The notes: generated by a model from the sequence alone, not told the origin. 55,206 nt of DNA from Bizionia argentinensis JUB59 (GCF_000224335.1 NZ_AFXZ01000016.1:1-55206), one strand, 5' to 3'. Positions 1-7,092 are shown, numbered from the stretch's first letter. A program made the numbers and translations.

Positions 1-1
1 T

Positions 2-162
2 CATACTTGGAGTATAGATTTTGTAACAGATGTTTTAGAGCCTTTAATGTCATCGATGATTATAACAGAGAGGTACTTCATATTGAAATTGATTTTTCAT
101 TGACCAGCAACCGAATCGTCTGGGTACTCAATCACCTGATCAATAAAAAAGGAAAACCTAGA
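2..162 (+). pseudogene. IS3-family transposase fragment (frameshifted)
   Basis: Two overlapping frames give pieces of the catalytic core of an IS3-type transposase (rve/DDE integrase domain). The first reads [13 protein letters not shown] from base 2. The second, from about base 37, reads [19 protein letters not shown] and continues to NKKGKPR before a stop. The join between the frames lacks the few residues normally found after VLE, so a small deletion with frameshift has occurred. Only the middle of the enzyme is inside the window. It cannot be active. The continuation upstream is not visible. Recognition of the IS3 OrfB core is by its characteristic WSIDFVTD and NVIDDYNRE stretches. Confidence 0.85.
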
Positions 163-346
163 TAAAGCACAATTCAAAGCTTTAATCGATTCCTACATTT
201 TTAGTGGTCAAGAACCCATTAAAGACGATGTTTATAAGTGTTTGGACAACCGACCAAGTATTTTACAAGCACGCAGTATTGGCGAGCTTATAATTGCAAA
301 AATGAAGGAATTTGTTGATGTGTTTGTGAATGGGATGGTGGGGTAG
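152..346 (+). pseudogene. 3' fragment, probably type I restriction R subunit (HsdR)
   Basis: An open frame begins abruptly at the end of the transposase remnant and reads about 64 residues to a TAG at 344-346. It contains DSYIFSGQEPIKDDVYKCL, RPSILQARSIGELI and MKEFVDVFVNGM. This all-helical pattern, with a proline-rich elbow and a final amphipathic helix, resembles the C-terminus of type I restriction endonuclease R subunits, but I recognise it only from pattern and the assignment is tentative. No start codon or upstream domains are present, so it is the tail of a larger gene truncated by the insertion-sequence event. Confidence 0.4.
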
Positions 347-350
347 TAAT

Positions 351-404
351 CCCAGCCGTCATTGCACCCCCCGGCCGTCATTGCAATCCCCGGCCGTCAT
401 TGCG
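351..404 (+). repeat. Three tandem 19-bp copies of the repeat arm tip
   Basis: CCGTCATTGC recurs with CGTC starting at 357, 376 and 395, an exact 19-base period, separated by C-rich linkers (ACCCCCCGG and AATCCCCGG). Only the third copy continues into a full repeat arm (GCGAGGAGG...). The outer tip of the palindromic repeat described next has therefore been locally multiplied. Confidence 0.85.
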
Positions 405-564
405 AGGAGGCACGACGAAGCAAACTCATGAACAAAAGGACTACTCAACAAGCAGATTACCACGCTGCACTCGCAATGACGTAAACAAAAGGACAAAACA
501 ACAAACTGATTGCCGCGCTCGTGCCTCGCTCGCAATGACGTGCGTAAAGAAGACTCGCAATGAC
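395..564 (+). repeat. Palindromic repeat cluster 1, upstream of GIY-YIG gene
   Basis: A left arm (CGTCATTGCGAGGAGG then CACGACGAAGCAAACTC, 395-427) is followed by the box ATGAACAAAAGGA (428-440) and a right arm ending CTCGCAATGAC (454-480), an imperfect inverted copy of the left. A second box GTAAACAAAAGGA (481-493) precedes another right arm ending CTCGCAATGAC at 529-539, and a third tip lies at 554-564. The cluster stops 11 bases before the GIY-YIG start codon. The arms can pair as a long imperfect hairpin. The same arms and box recur at 888-1070 and 3043-3137. Confidence 0.85.
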
Positions 565-575
565 ACAAAAAAATT

Positions 576-863
576 ATGCAACCAGGATTCGTTTACATAC
601 TGACCAATAAAAACAACACAACATTATACGTTGGTGTCACCGCATACCTAAAAGAACGTATTATTCAACACAAAGAGAAATTTTATAAAAAGTCGTTTAC
701 GGCACGGTATAACATTGATAAGTTAGTTTATCATGAAGCCCACCAAATGATTGGCGATGCTATTGGTAGAGAAAAACAGTTAAAAGCAGGAAGTAGAGCG
801 GAAAAAATAGCGCTTATAGAAAGTATAAATCCAGACTGGAATGATTTGTTTGATGAGGTTTAG
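576..863 (+). CDS. GIY-YIG nuclease family protein
   Basis: A 95-residue single-domain GIY-YIG endonuclease of the small UvrC-N/YhbQ-like kind. The VYI...YVG pair (Tyr7, Tyr18), Arg28 in LKERIIQHK, His32 and Glu66 in GREKQLK are all in the expected places, and the C-terminal SRAEKIALIESINPDW stretch is typical. The catalytic set looks intact, so the protein may cut or nick DNA. It begins 11 bases after one palindromic repeat cluster and ends 24 bases before another. A decayed second copy of the same gene, also preceded by these repeats, lies at 3145-3310. I infer a nuclease that acts on, or is mobilised with, the repeats; the target is not demonstrated. Confidence 0.92.
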   Translation: MQPGFVYILTNKNNTTLYVGVTAYLKERIIQHKEKFYKKSFTARYNIDKLVYHEAHQMIGDAIGREKQLKAGSRAEKIALIESINPDWNDLFDEV

Positions 864-887
864 TATGTTTTTTAGCACCACCACGAC

Positions 888-1070
888 GTCATTGCGAGCG
901 AGGAACGAGCGCGCAATCTCATGATGAAAAGGACGAGTTAGAAGCAAGTTCGTTATCAAACGATAATATAGCAGTTCAATTTACAGATTGCCACGCTTCG
1001 ATCGCAATGACGCCAAGACAAGACGAAACAATATACAGATTGCTTCGGTCATGCTTCCCTCGCAATGACA
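888..1070 (+). repeat. Palindromic repeat cluster 2
   Basis: Left arm GTCATTGCGAGCGAGGAACG continuing to GCGCAATCTC (888-920), then the box ATGATGAAAAGGA (921-933), then two right arms: ACAGATTGCCACGCTTCG to CGCAATGAC (983-1011) and ACAGATTGCTTCGGTC to CGCAATGAC (1035-1069). The cluster lies between the GIY-YIG gene and the phenylalanine hydroxylase gene. The remaining bases 1071-1202 show no gene; they presumably hold the hydroxylase promoter, but I see no clear -7 box. Confidence 0.85.
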
Positions 1071-1202
1071 TAGAGATTTAATACGAATAGAATATTTACA
1101 GCGTACAAATTGAAATGAAAAACAAAGAATCGCCAGCTTGATTCTCAAAAATTTGAAAGTGCGTTATTAAACAGGTATCTTTCACGAACATTGTAAAAAA
1201 TC

Positions 1203-2990
1203 ATGAGTAAAAATAATCACTACGAGAGCAACGAATTAATTGACAGGTTGCCAAAACATTTAAAACAATTTATTAAGCCTCAAAACTATGAGGATTATAC
1301 CCCTATCAATCAGGCTGTATGGAGATATGTCATGAAAAAGTGTGTCAGTTATCTGGCTGATGTTGCACATGAATCTTATTTGAAAGGATTGGAACAAACC
1401 GGGGTCGGTATTGAGCGTATTCCAAGTATGTATGGAATGAATCGTATCCTTAAAGAAATTGGATGGGCAGCCGTATCGGTAGATGGGTTTATCCCTCCAA
1501 ATGCCTTCATGGAATTTCAAGCAAATAAAATTCTGGTTATAGCGTCTGATATTAGACAATTGGAACATATTGAATATACGCCTGCACCAGATATTATCCA
1601 TGAATCGGCGGGTCATGCACCGATTATTGCCAACCCAGATTATGCTGAATACTTGAGGCGCTTAGGAGAAATTGGAGCTAAAGCTATTCTTTCAAAACAC
1701 GACATGGACGTATATGAGGCGGTGAGAGAATTATCAATACTAAAGGAAGCTGAAGGAATAAGTCAAGAAAAAATTACTAGGGCAGAAGACAAGATTCATG
1801 AACTTCAAAATATGAAAGTAGCGCTTTCTGAAATGGGACAGATCAGAAATTTGCAATGGTGGACTGTTGAGTATGGCTTAATTGGCGATATTGACAATCC
1901 TAAAATATATGGCGCTGGATTATTATCTTCTATTGGTGAAAGCAAATCTTGCTTAAGTAATAGCGTGAAGAAAATTCCTTATTCTATTGCAGCAGCGTAT
2001 CAAGAATTTGATATCACGAAGTCTCAACCACAATTGTATGTTACGCCTGACTTCTCTTACTTAATGCTTGTATTAGAAGAGTTTTCGAATACCTTAAGTA
2101 TTCGAAAAGGAGGACGTAAAGGCTTGCAAAAACTCATTGATTCCCAATTAATAGGAACTATTGAGTTAAGTACAGGTTTACAAGTTTCTGGTAAATTTTC
2201 AAAAGCCCTATTAAATGAGGATAATGAAGTTATCTTTTTTAAAACAGAAGGGCCTACGGCATTGGCGTTTCGCGAAAAAGAACTAATAGGTCATGGCATT
2301 GACTATTATAATCATGGATTTAGTTCACCGCTAGGTAAATTGAAAAACATTAATCTGGCCATTGAAGATATGGGACCTGTAGATTTGAAAGCCTATAACT
2401 TTTATGATGGGAAATGGCTTTCATTTGAGTTTGAAAGTGGTATAAAAGTAGAGGGGCTCAATGTTACCGGCATTAGAAATGTATATGGAAAATTAATGCT
2501 CATCCAATTGAAGGACTGTACAGTAACCTATAAAGAGGAGACATTATTTTTACCTGAATATGGTGTGTTTGATATGGTTATTGGAAAAGAAATCGTGTCT
2601 GCTTTTTCCGGCACTGCTGATAGCAACTCTTTCCCTAATTTGTATGAAGTATCGGCTACTAAAACCATTAAGCAAATAGTAACTGAATCTAAAAGCCAAT
2701 TAGAAGGACACTATGCTAAAGTAGCCGAAATGAGAAATAATGGATTAGAAGATGATAAGGTTTTAGCAGAATTGTTTACACTTCTAAAAGATAACTATCC
2801 AAAAGAATGGTTGTTACACCTTGAAATTTCGGAAATTTCAAACGATGAGGAATTAGCACATTCAATTCATAATCATTTAGAAAAAATAATAGAGAAATTT
2901 CCACAACTAAAAACATTAATTACAGATGGAATAGAAATTGCTAAAGAACTACCATTAACAAAACCTAAATTGCATGAAAACGAAGTTTAG
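1203..2990 (+). CDS. phhA: Phenylalanine 4-monooxygenase (aromatic amino acid hydroxylase), long form
   Basis: A pterin-dependent, non-haem iron enzyme that hydroxylates phenylalanine to tyrosine in the cytoplasm. The iron ligands are visible: His133 and His138 in DIIHESAGHAP and Glu223 in WWTVEYGL. The catalytic domain covers roughly residues 20-340. At 595 residues it is about twice the usual bacterial length (260-300): residues about 340-595 form a C-terminal extension that I do not recognise, with a helical last 100 residues. It stands alone, without a pterin-recycling neighbour. It is bracketed by two repeat plus GIY-YIG units in the same orientation. folE at 17437, which makes the pterin precursor, is far away. 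Confidence 0.93.
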   Translation: MSKNNHYESNELIDRLPKHLKQFIKPQNYEDYTPINQAVWRYVMKKCVSYLADVAHESYLKGLEQTGVGIERIPSMYGMNRILKEIGWAAVSVDGFIPPNAFMEFQANKILVIASDIRQLEHIEYTPAPDIIHESAGHAPIIANPDYAEYLRRLGEIGAKAILSKHDMDVYEAVRELSILKEAEGISQEKITRAEDKIHELQNMKVALSEMGQIRNLQWWTVEYGLIGDIDNPKIYGAGLLSSIGESKSCLSNSVKKIPYSIAAAYQEFDITKSQPQLYVTPDFSYLMLVLEEFSNTLSIRKGGRKGLQKLIDSQLIGTIELSTGLQVSGKFSKALLNEDNEVIFFKTEGPTALAFREKELIGHGIDYYNHGFSSPLGKLKNINLAIEDMGPVDLKAYNFYDGKWLSFEFESGIKVEGLNVTGIRNVYGKLMLIQLKDCTVTYKEETLFLPEYGVFDMVIGKEIVSAFSGTADSNSFPNLYEVSATKTIKQIVTESKSQLEGHYAKVAEMRNNGLEDDKVLAELFTLLKDNYPKEWLLHLEISEISNDEELAHSIHNHLEKIIEKFPQLKTLITDGIEIAKELPLTKPKLHENEV

Positions 2991-3042
2991 CAAGAACTGT
3001 CAGGCTGTCTAATAAACTGTTTTATAATGTTGATATATAAAT

Positions 3043-3137
3043 GCACGACGAAGCAATCTCATAAACAAAAGGAAAAAAGAATAAACAGATTGCAACGCTT
3101 CGCTCGCAATGACGCCAGTATGGAGGCTCGCAATGAC
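3043..3137 (+). repeat. Palindromic repeat cluster 3
   Basis: A truncated left arm (GCACGACGAAGCAATCTC, ending at 3060) is followed by ATAAACAAAAGGA (3061-3073) and a complete right arm ACAGATTGCAACGCTTCGCT to CGCAATGAC (3085-3113). A further tip CTCGCAATGAC lies at 3127-3137. It ends 7 bases before the start codon of the decayed GIY-YIG copy, matching the geometry of cluster 1 and the intact gene. Confidence 0.85.
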
Positions 3138-3144
3138 GCGTAAT

Positions 3145-3310
3145 ATGAAACCAGGAACTGTTACATACTTACCAACAAAAACCTCACAGCACTATATGTT
3201 GGTGTCATCGCATACTTAAAAGAGCATATTATTCAACATAAAGAGAAACATGATAAAAAGTTGTTTACCGCACGTTGTAGCATTGATAAGTAATTTATCA
3301 TACACACCAA
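3145..3310 (+). pseudogene. Decayed second copy of the GIY-YIG nuclease gene
   Basis: The sequence begins ATGAAACCAGGA, aligned with ATGCAACCAGGA of the intact gene at 576. A one-base deletion in the GTTTACATA segment shifts the frame. In the shifted frame it reads YILTNKNLTALYVGV, AYLKEHIIQHKEK and KKLFTARCSIDK and then meets TAA, where the intact gene continues LVYHEAHQM. The half encoding the catalytic Glu66 is missing. The tail overlaps the 3' flank of the NUDIX gene. This shows that repeat cluster plus nuclease was duplicated as a unit. Confidence 0.88.
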
Positions 3311-3315
3311 AGTCA

Positions 3316-3885
3316 TCATATCTTATTAGCCAAAAACCATTGAATGCCAATGATGGTTTTAGCATCTCGAAATTCATTTTTTTTAAACCTATTAATAACT
3401 TCTTTAGCCTTTATTTTAACCAATTGAATGTCTTCTTTTTCGGTTAGCATGCCGCCACCCTCAAATAGCTTGTCTGATGAATTAACTTCGGCATAATAAA
3501 GGAAAATGCGTTCTGACGTTCCGCCTGGTGAGACGAAAAATGAACTTATAAATTCTATGTCGCTTACGCTATAACCAATTTCTTCTTCAACCTCCTTTTT
3601 AACGCGGTATACAGGGTCTTTATCATTGGGTTCTAATGAACCTGCCGTCAGTTCCAATATCCAACCATCTTTTTCTTTGATTGTTGGATATCTAAATTGA
3701 TTGGTGAATAGTAAAGAATCGCTATCTTTTTCATAAAGTACAATAGCAACAGAATCACCTCTTTCAAAACAAAACCGATCCACTTCAATTGTATTGGAGT
3801 CAAATAAGTCGTGCGTGATTTTGGCCTTTTTTATTTTGAAGAAACTATCAAATACAAGTTCTTCTTTTACTATGTTGTATTTCAT
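3316..3885 (-). CDS. nudK: NUDIX hydrolase, NudK-like
   Basis: A 189-residue hydrolase of nucleoside diphosphates linked to another group. The NUDIX box is AGSLEPNDKDP followed by KKEVEEEIGY at about residues 81-104, with Lys in place of the usual Arg. The flanking SPGGTSERIFLYYAEV, EGGG and FRDAKTI stretches match the GDP-mannose/ADP-ribose pyrophosphatase NudK type. The gene ends next to the decayed GIY-YIG copy and follows the membrane protein gene at 3892 with a 6-base gap, so the two are probably co-transcribed. Confidence 0.88.
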   Translation of the reverse strand: MKYNIVKEELVFDSFFKIKKAKITHDLFDSNTIEVDRFCFERGDSVAIVLYEKDSDSLLFTNQFRYPTIKEKDGWILELTAGSLEPNDKDPVYRVKKEVEEEIGYSVSDIEFISSFFVSPGGTSERIFLYYAEVNSSDKLFEGGGMLTEKEDIQLVKIKAKEVINRFKKNEFRDAKTIIGIQWFLANKI

Positions 3886-3891
3886 GCTTTT

Positions 3892-4416
3892 TTATTTCCG
3901 TTTTGGTTTAATAGTTTTTAAAATTTCATTGCCGAAATCTTTTATATTTCCAGCTAATTTTAAATGTGGACTTGGAATTTTACTTATAACAGTATCTAAT
4001 TTACTAATGGCAGAATTAACATTATGTTCGTTCAGTTCACTTAATTTAATTCTTTCGACAATTTGAATGTGAGGATCTAAACTCGGAACGCCCTTTACAA
4101 ACAATCTATAAATATATCCTATTTCCATAACTTGATTTTGTTGGAAATAACTCTTTTTTCCATCTGTGTTTTTATAAGCTTCTACGTGAATTACAAAATC
4201 GGATTCTCGACTTCCAGAAGCATAGCCTTTATCGAATTCATCCTGCTTTTCACTTCGTATTTGGTCGAGAATTAGGTTTCTTTCTTTTTGAAAATCAATT
4301 TCTTTATCTTTCAAAATTTCGAAATTCTTTTGCTTTAGCCTCGAAATAAATACAAGCATTATTATAATCCAAATTAGTGATGAGGTTATTATTACGATTA
4401 TAATTTCCTGTGACAT
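3892..4416 (-). CDS. Hypothetical membrane-anchored protein
   Basis: A 174-residue protein not recognised as a known family. Residues about 4-24 form one hydrophobic helix (IIIVIITSSLIWIIIMLVFI), then a charged, probably coiled stretch rich in Lys and Glu (residues 27-60) and a soluble C-terminal half ending in a basic tail KPKRK. It looks like a signal-anchored cytoplasmic or periplasmic protein. It is first in a likely two-gene unit with the NUDIX gene. Confidence 0.7.
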   Translation of the reverse strand: MSQEIIIVIITSSLIWIIIMLVFISRLKQKNFEILKDKEIDFQKERNLILDQIRSEKQDEFDKGYASGSRESDFVIHVEAYKNTDGKKSYFQQNQVMEIGYIYRLFVKGVPSLDPHIQIVERIKLSELNEHNVNSAISKLDTVISKIPSPHLKLAGNIKDFGNEILKTIKPKRK

Positions 4417-4938
4417 AGTATGTATTTGTTGATTTTTTTTAAATTATTTAGAACGGGCATGTATGATTAAGAGAGCCTAAATGTGTCTTATATTGGCATT
4501 ACAATTTATCATTTTTTATAAGTGCTTTTAAAGTTTAAAGATAAAAAATACTTTTCATACTTTTATTAAGGCCACCTATAAAATGAAAATACTCAACCTC
4601 TCTATTAAAAATATTTAAATAGGGTAGACCGCTCCGTATTTAGGTTTATCAAAATAGAGCTATTTCCTTTGATAGATATTCCTATAACGGCAACCTTTAT
4701 TTTAATAAATAGATGAAAACGCATGCTTTTCCAAAACATATCATCTAAACAAGTTTAAAAAGATTACTAATAACCGTATGCTGACTACAAGCGTTATTGC
4801 TATATATTGAGGTTTTGAATCAACTTCGTTGATTCTTCGCAAAGGGACTTAACAACCGTAAAAGTCTAAACGCATACGCGTTTATGGTGCCTTTTTTATT
4901 TTTATCCACTAAAGTACAGCGTTTTGAGTGCAGCCCAT
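4417..4938. other. Gene-poor stretch
   Basis: No convincing gene in about 520 bases. Only very short frames occur (for example ATG at 4582 followed by ten codons). Two small inverted repeats are visible: GAATCAA-CTTCG-TTGATTC at 4817-4835 and AAACGC-ATAC-GCGTTT at about 4869-4884. Neither has a T-run that would make it a clear terminator. Confidence 0.6.
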
Positions 4939-4972
4939 AAAAAAAGTCCTGCACGTTTGTGCAAGACTTTTA
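4939..4972 (-). terminator. Rho-independent terminator of tRNA-Met
   Basis: On the minus strand, AAAAGTCTTGCAC pairs with TGCAGGACTTTT around a short loop and is followed by a T-run, just 7 bases after the 3' end of tRNA-Met. Confidence 0.8.
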
Positions 4973-4978
4973 AGGTTG

Positions 4979-5052
4979 TAGCGAGAACGAGAATTGAACT
5001 CGTGACCTCCGGGTTATGAATCCGACGCTCTAACCAACTGAGCTACCTCGCC
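4979..5052 (-). tRNA. tRNA-Met (CAT)
   Basis: Cloverleaf on the minus strand: acceptor GGCGAGG with TCTCGCT, D stem GCTC/GAGC, anticodon loop TTCATAA, T arm ACGAG-TTCAATT-CTCGT. The anticodon CAT and the elongator-like body suggest elongator methionine; a lysidine-modified tRNA-Ile2 cannot be excluded from sequence alone. CCA is not encoded. It has its own promoter and terminator. Confidence 0.88.
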
Positions 5053-5065
5053 TTTTTCAAGGGTG

Positions 5066-5096
5066 CAAATATAAGAACTAATTTATTCCGTGCAAA
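5066..5096 (-). promoter_or_regulatory. Promoter of tRNA-Met
   Basis: On the minus strand TTTG (5096-5093), exactly 19 bases, then TATATTTG (5073-5066). This is the full Bacteroidota housekeeping consensus (TTTG, TAnnTTTG) and lies 13 bases before the tRNA. Confidence 0.85.
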
Positions 5097-5179
5097 TAAA
5101 AAGTGAGATAAAATATTTATAAAAATAGTTTCAGTTGTTATGAATTAATGTATATATTGACCAAATAAATTATTCAACT

Positions 5180-5566
5180 ATGAGCGAGAAAATAAAATTT
5201 GAAATGGAGTTCCCTATACAAGCTTCACCTCAATTATTATATCAATATATATCAACGCCATCTGGTCTTTCAGAATGGTTTGCAGAAAACGTAAATTCAC
5301 GTGGTGAATTTTTTAAATTTATCTGGGATGGTAGCGAAGAAGAAGCGAGTCTAGTCAGTAAAAAAAGTGGTGAACGCATTAAATTCCGCTGGGATGTAGA
5401 TGAAGGTGAACCATACTTTTTTGAAATTCGCATTCAGGTTGATGAAATTACAAAAGATGTTTCCATTATGATTGTCGATTTTGCTGAAGAAGATGAGGTA
5501 GAAGAAGCTAAAATGCTTTGGGAAAATCAAATATCAGATTTAAAACAAGTATTAGGCTCCGCTTAA
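5180..5566 (+). CDS. START-like / AHSA1-type SRPBCC protein
   Basis: A 128-residue small hydrophobic-ligand-binding fold. The N-terminal FEMEFPIQASPQLLYQYIST followed by GLSEWFA is the hallmark start of AHSA1/SRPBCC proteins, and the ending MLWENQISDLKQVLGSA is the usual long C-terminal helix. The ligand is unknown. It is monocistronic: it follows tRNA-Met divergently, and a terminator hairpin lies just downstream at 5595. Confidence 0.85.
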   Translation: MSEKIKFEMEFPIQASPQLLYQYISTPSGLSEWFAENVNSRGEFFKFIWDGSEEEASLVSKKSGERIKFRWDVDEGEPYFFEIRIQVDEITKDVSIMIVDFAEEDEVEEAKMLWENQISDLKQVLGSA

Positions 5567-5587
5567 GGCCATTTCTATTATATAACA

Positions 5588-5595
5588 TATCTTTG
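5588..5595 (+). promoter_or_regulatory. -7 box of the class IV aminotransferase gene
   Basis: TATCTTTG matches TAnnTTTG. Transcription would start about 5-10 bases later, inside the hairpin that follows, so the leader would be only about 20 bases. No good -33 box is visible. Confidence 0.6.
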
Positions 5596-5621
5596 TCCCA
5601 AATTTTATTTGGGACTTTTTT
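5595..5621 (+). terminator. Terminator hairpin abutting the next start codon
   Basis: GTCCCAAAT-TTT-ATTTGGGAC (9-bp perfect stem) followed by TTTTTT and directly by ATG at 5622. It terminates the SRPBCC gene. Its 5' arm overlaps the -7 box of the next gene. Confidence 0.8.
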
Positions 5622-6467
5622 ATGATCAATTTTAACGGAAATATCACAGACAATTTACAGACCTTGTCTATAAATAATCGCGGTTTTGCTTATGGCGACG
5701 CTATTTTTGAAACATGTAAATATTCGCATGGAAATTTGCTATTTTGGGAGGATCATTATTTCCGGCTCATGGCATCGATGCGCATTATGCGCATGGAAAT
5801 TCCTATGAATTTTACGATGGAATTTCTAGAAGCTGAAATTCAGAAAACGTTAGTTGAAAACGAAATTTCTAATAAAACCGCTCGTGTAAAACTAACGGTT
5901 TTTCGTGATGAAGGTGGTTTGTATAAGCCATCATCTAAAAACGTTGGTTTTGTTATAGCCGTTAGTCCTTTGGAAACTGATTTTTATCTTCTAAATGACG
6001 CCTACTATGAAGTTGATTTGTTTAAAGACTTCTATGTGTCGCCTAGCTTGTTATCCACGCTTAAAACCAATAATAAGGCCATAAACATCGTTGGTAGTGT
6101 TTATGCTGAAGAGAATAATCTGCAAAATGCCTTATTAATCAATACCGATAAAAAAGTTGTGGAAGCTTTAAATGGAAATTTATTTCTAGTAAAAGAAAAA
6201 ACTATTAAAACACCACCACTTGCCGATGGCTGTCTAAAAGGTGTTATGCGAAAACAAATTATAGATCTTGTTGCGCAATTACCAGAATACGAATTGGAAG
6301 AAGCATCTATTTCGCCATTTGAATTGCAAAAATCAGATGAATTATTTATTACGAACGTCATTACTGGTATTCAGCCGATTAGTAAATACCGTAAAAAAGA
6401 ATTTAATAATACAGTCGCCAAAATGTTGCTACAGAAATTACAAGTAAAAATACGATTGGCTAATTAA
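5622..6467 (+). CDS. Class IV aminotransferase (aminodeoxychorismate lyase-like)
   Basis: A 281-residue PLP enzyme of fold type IV, the family of PabC, branched-chain and D-amino-acid aminotransferases. GFAYGDAIFET (21-31), the Arg of HYFRL (48), the probable PLP lysine Lys148 in TLKTNNKA and Glu181 in EALNGNLFLV are in place. The lysine context LKTNNKA is closer to PabC (4-amino-4-deoxychorismate lyase, folate pathway) than to branched-chain enzymes, but the substrate is not certain. The start is fixed by ATG directly after a terminator. Its last 8 bases overlap the convergent yqgE gene. Confidence 0.85.
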   Translation: MINFNGNITDNLQTLSINNRGFAYGDAIFETCKYSHGNLLFWEDHYFRLMASMRIMRMEIPMNFTMEFLEAEIQKTLVENEISNKTARVKLTVFRDEGGLYKPSSKNVGFVIAVSPLETDFYLLNDAYYEVDLFKDFYVSPSLLSTLKTNNKAINIVGSVYAEENNLQNALLINTDKKVVEALNGNLFLVKEKTIKTPPLADGCLKGVMRKQIIDLVAQLPEYELEEASISPFELQKSDELFITNVITGIQPISKYRKKEFNNTVAKMLLQKLQVKIRLAN

Positions 6468-7020
6468 AACTTGGGTTTTCTGGAGCATTGGACCAAATGG
6501 TATACTCGTCACCAAATTCCATCATTTTCTCTTTCCAGAAGGTTTCGTGATCTTTTTCTATAATATCTTGTTTATAGATGTTTTCTGTAACAAGCCATGA
6601 ATTGGTTTTAAGTTCGTCGTTTAATTGATTGGATTCCCAACCTGAATAGCCTAGGAAAAAGCGAATATTTTTTTCGTTTAATTCATTGTTGGCTATTAAT
6701 TCTGCGACTTTATTAAAATCACCACCCCAATAAATGCCTAGTGAAATTTCCACGCTGTTTGGAATGAGCTCCGGAACCTTATGTATAAAATAAAGGTTAT
6801 CTTGTTCTACCGGACCACCATTATATACTTTAAATGTGGATTTTATTTCGGGGATTAAATCACTGATAGTGTACTCTAAAGGCTTATTTAATATAAATCC
6901 AATTGAGCCTTCCTCCGTATGATCGGCTAATAGAATTATCGAGCGGTTAAATGAAGTATCTCCAATTATTGTGGGCTCTGCAATGAGCAAATTTCCCTTA
7001 AAGGGTTTTATTGAAATCAT
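6460..7020 (-). CDS. YqgE/AlgH family protein
   Basis: A 186-residue cytoplasmic protein of the YqgE/AlgH family, whose biochemical role is not established. The N-terminal GNLLIAEPTIIGDTSFNRSI, the GSIGFILNKPL box and YNGGPVEQDNLYFIH are the family signatures, and the length is normal. It converges on the aminotransferase gene and overlaps its 3' end by 8 bases. It sits downstream of the HU gene but is separated from it by a terminator at 7093, so it is probably transcribed on its own. Confidence 0.92.
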   Translation of the reverse strand: MISIKPFKGNLLIAEPTIIGDTSFNRSIILLADHTEEGSIGFILNKPLEYTISDLIPEIKSTFKVYNGGPVEQDNLYFIHKVPELIPNSVEISLGIYWGGDFNKVAELIANNELNEKNIRFFLGYSGWESNQLNDELKTNSWLVTENIYKQDIIEKDHETFWKEKMMEFGDEYTIWSNAPENPSFN

Positions 7021-7092
7021 GTATTTATAGATTTTCTATCATAAATTTAGTATTATTTTTGTTAAAATCAAACGTTTCTTAATAATAATAAC

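Noticed and set aside
359-568. Open frames of 67-69 codons on both strands through repeat cluster 1
   Set aside because: They are translated palindromic repeats with cysteine- and serine-rich nonsense composition and no start context.
346-1075. Repeated GTCATTGC/GCAATGAC motifs considered as a CRISPR array
   Set aside because: Units are inverted, irregularly spaced and diverged; there are no equal-length unique spacers and no cas genes.
1260-1616. Minus-strand frame of 118 codons inside the phenylalanine hydroxylase gene
   Set aside because: It lies wholly antisense to a conserved catalytic domain and has no recognisable family.
3250-3447. Short plus-strand frame at the ends of the decayed GIY-YIG and NUDIX genes
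   Set aside because: It reads across the pseudogene tail and then antisense to the NUDIX gene.
4582-4617. ATG followed by MKILNLSIKNI, reminiscent of the start of SbcC/AAA-type proteins
   Set aside because: Only eleven codons before a stop, with nothing related after it.
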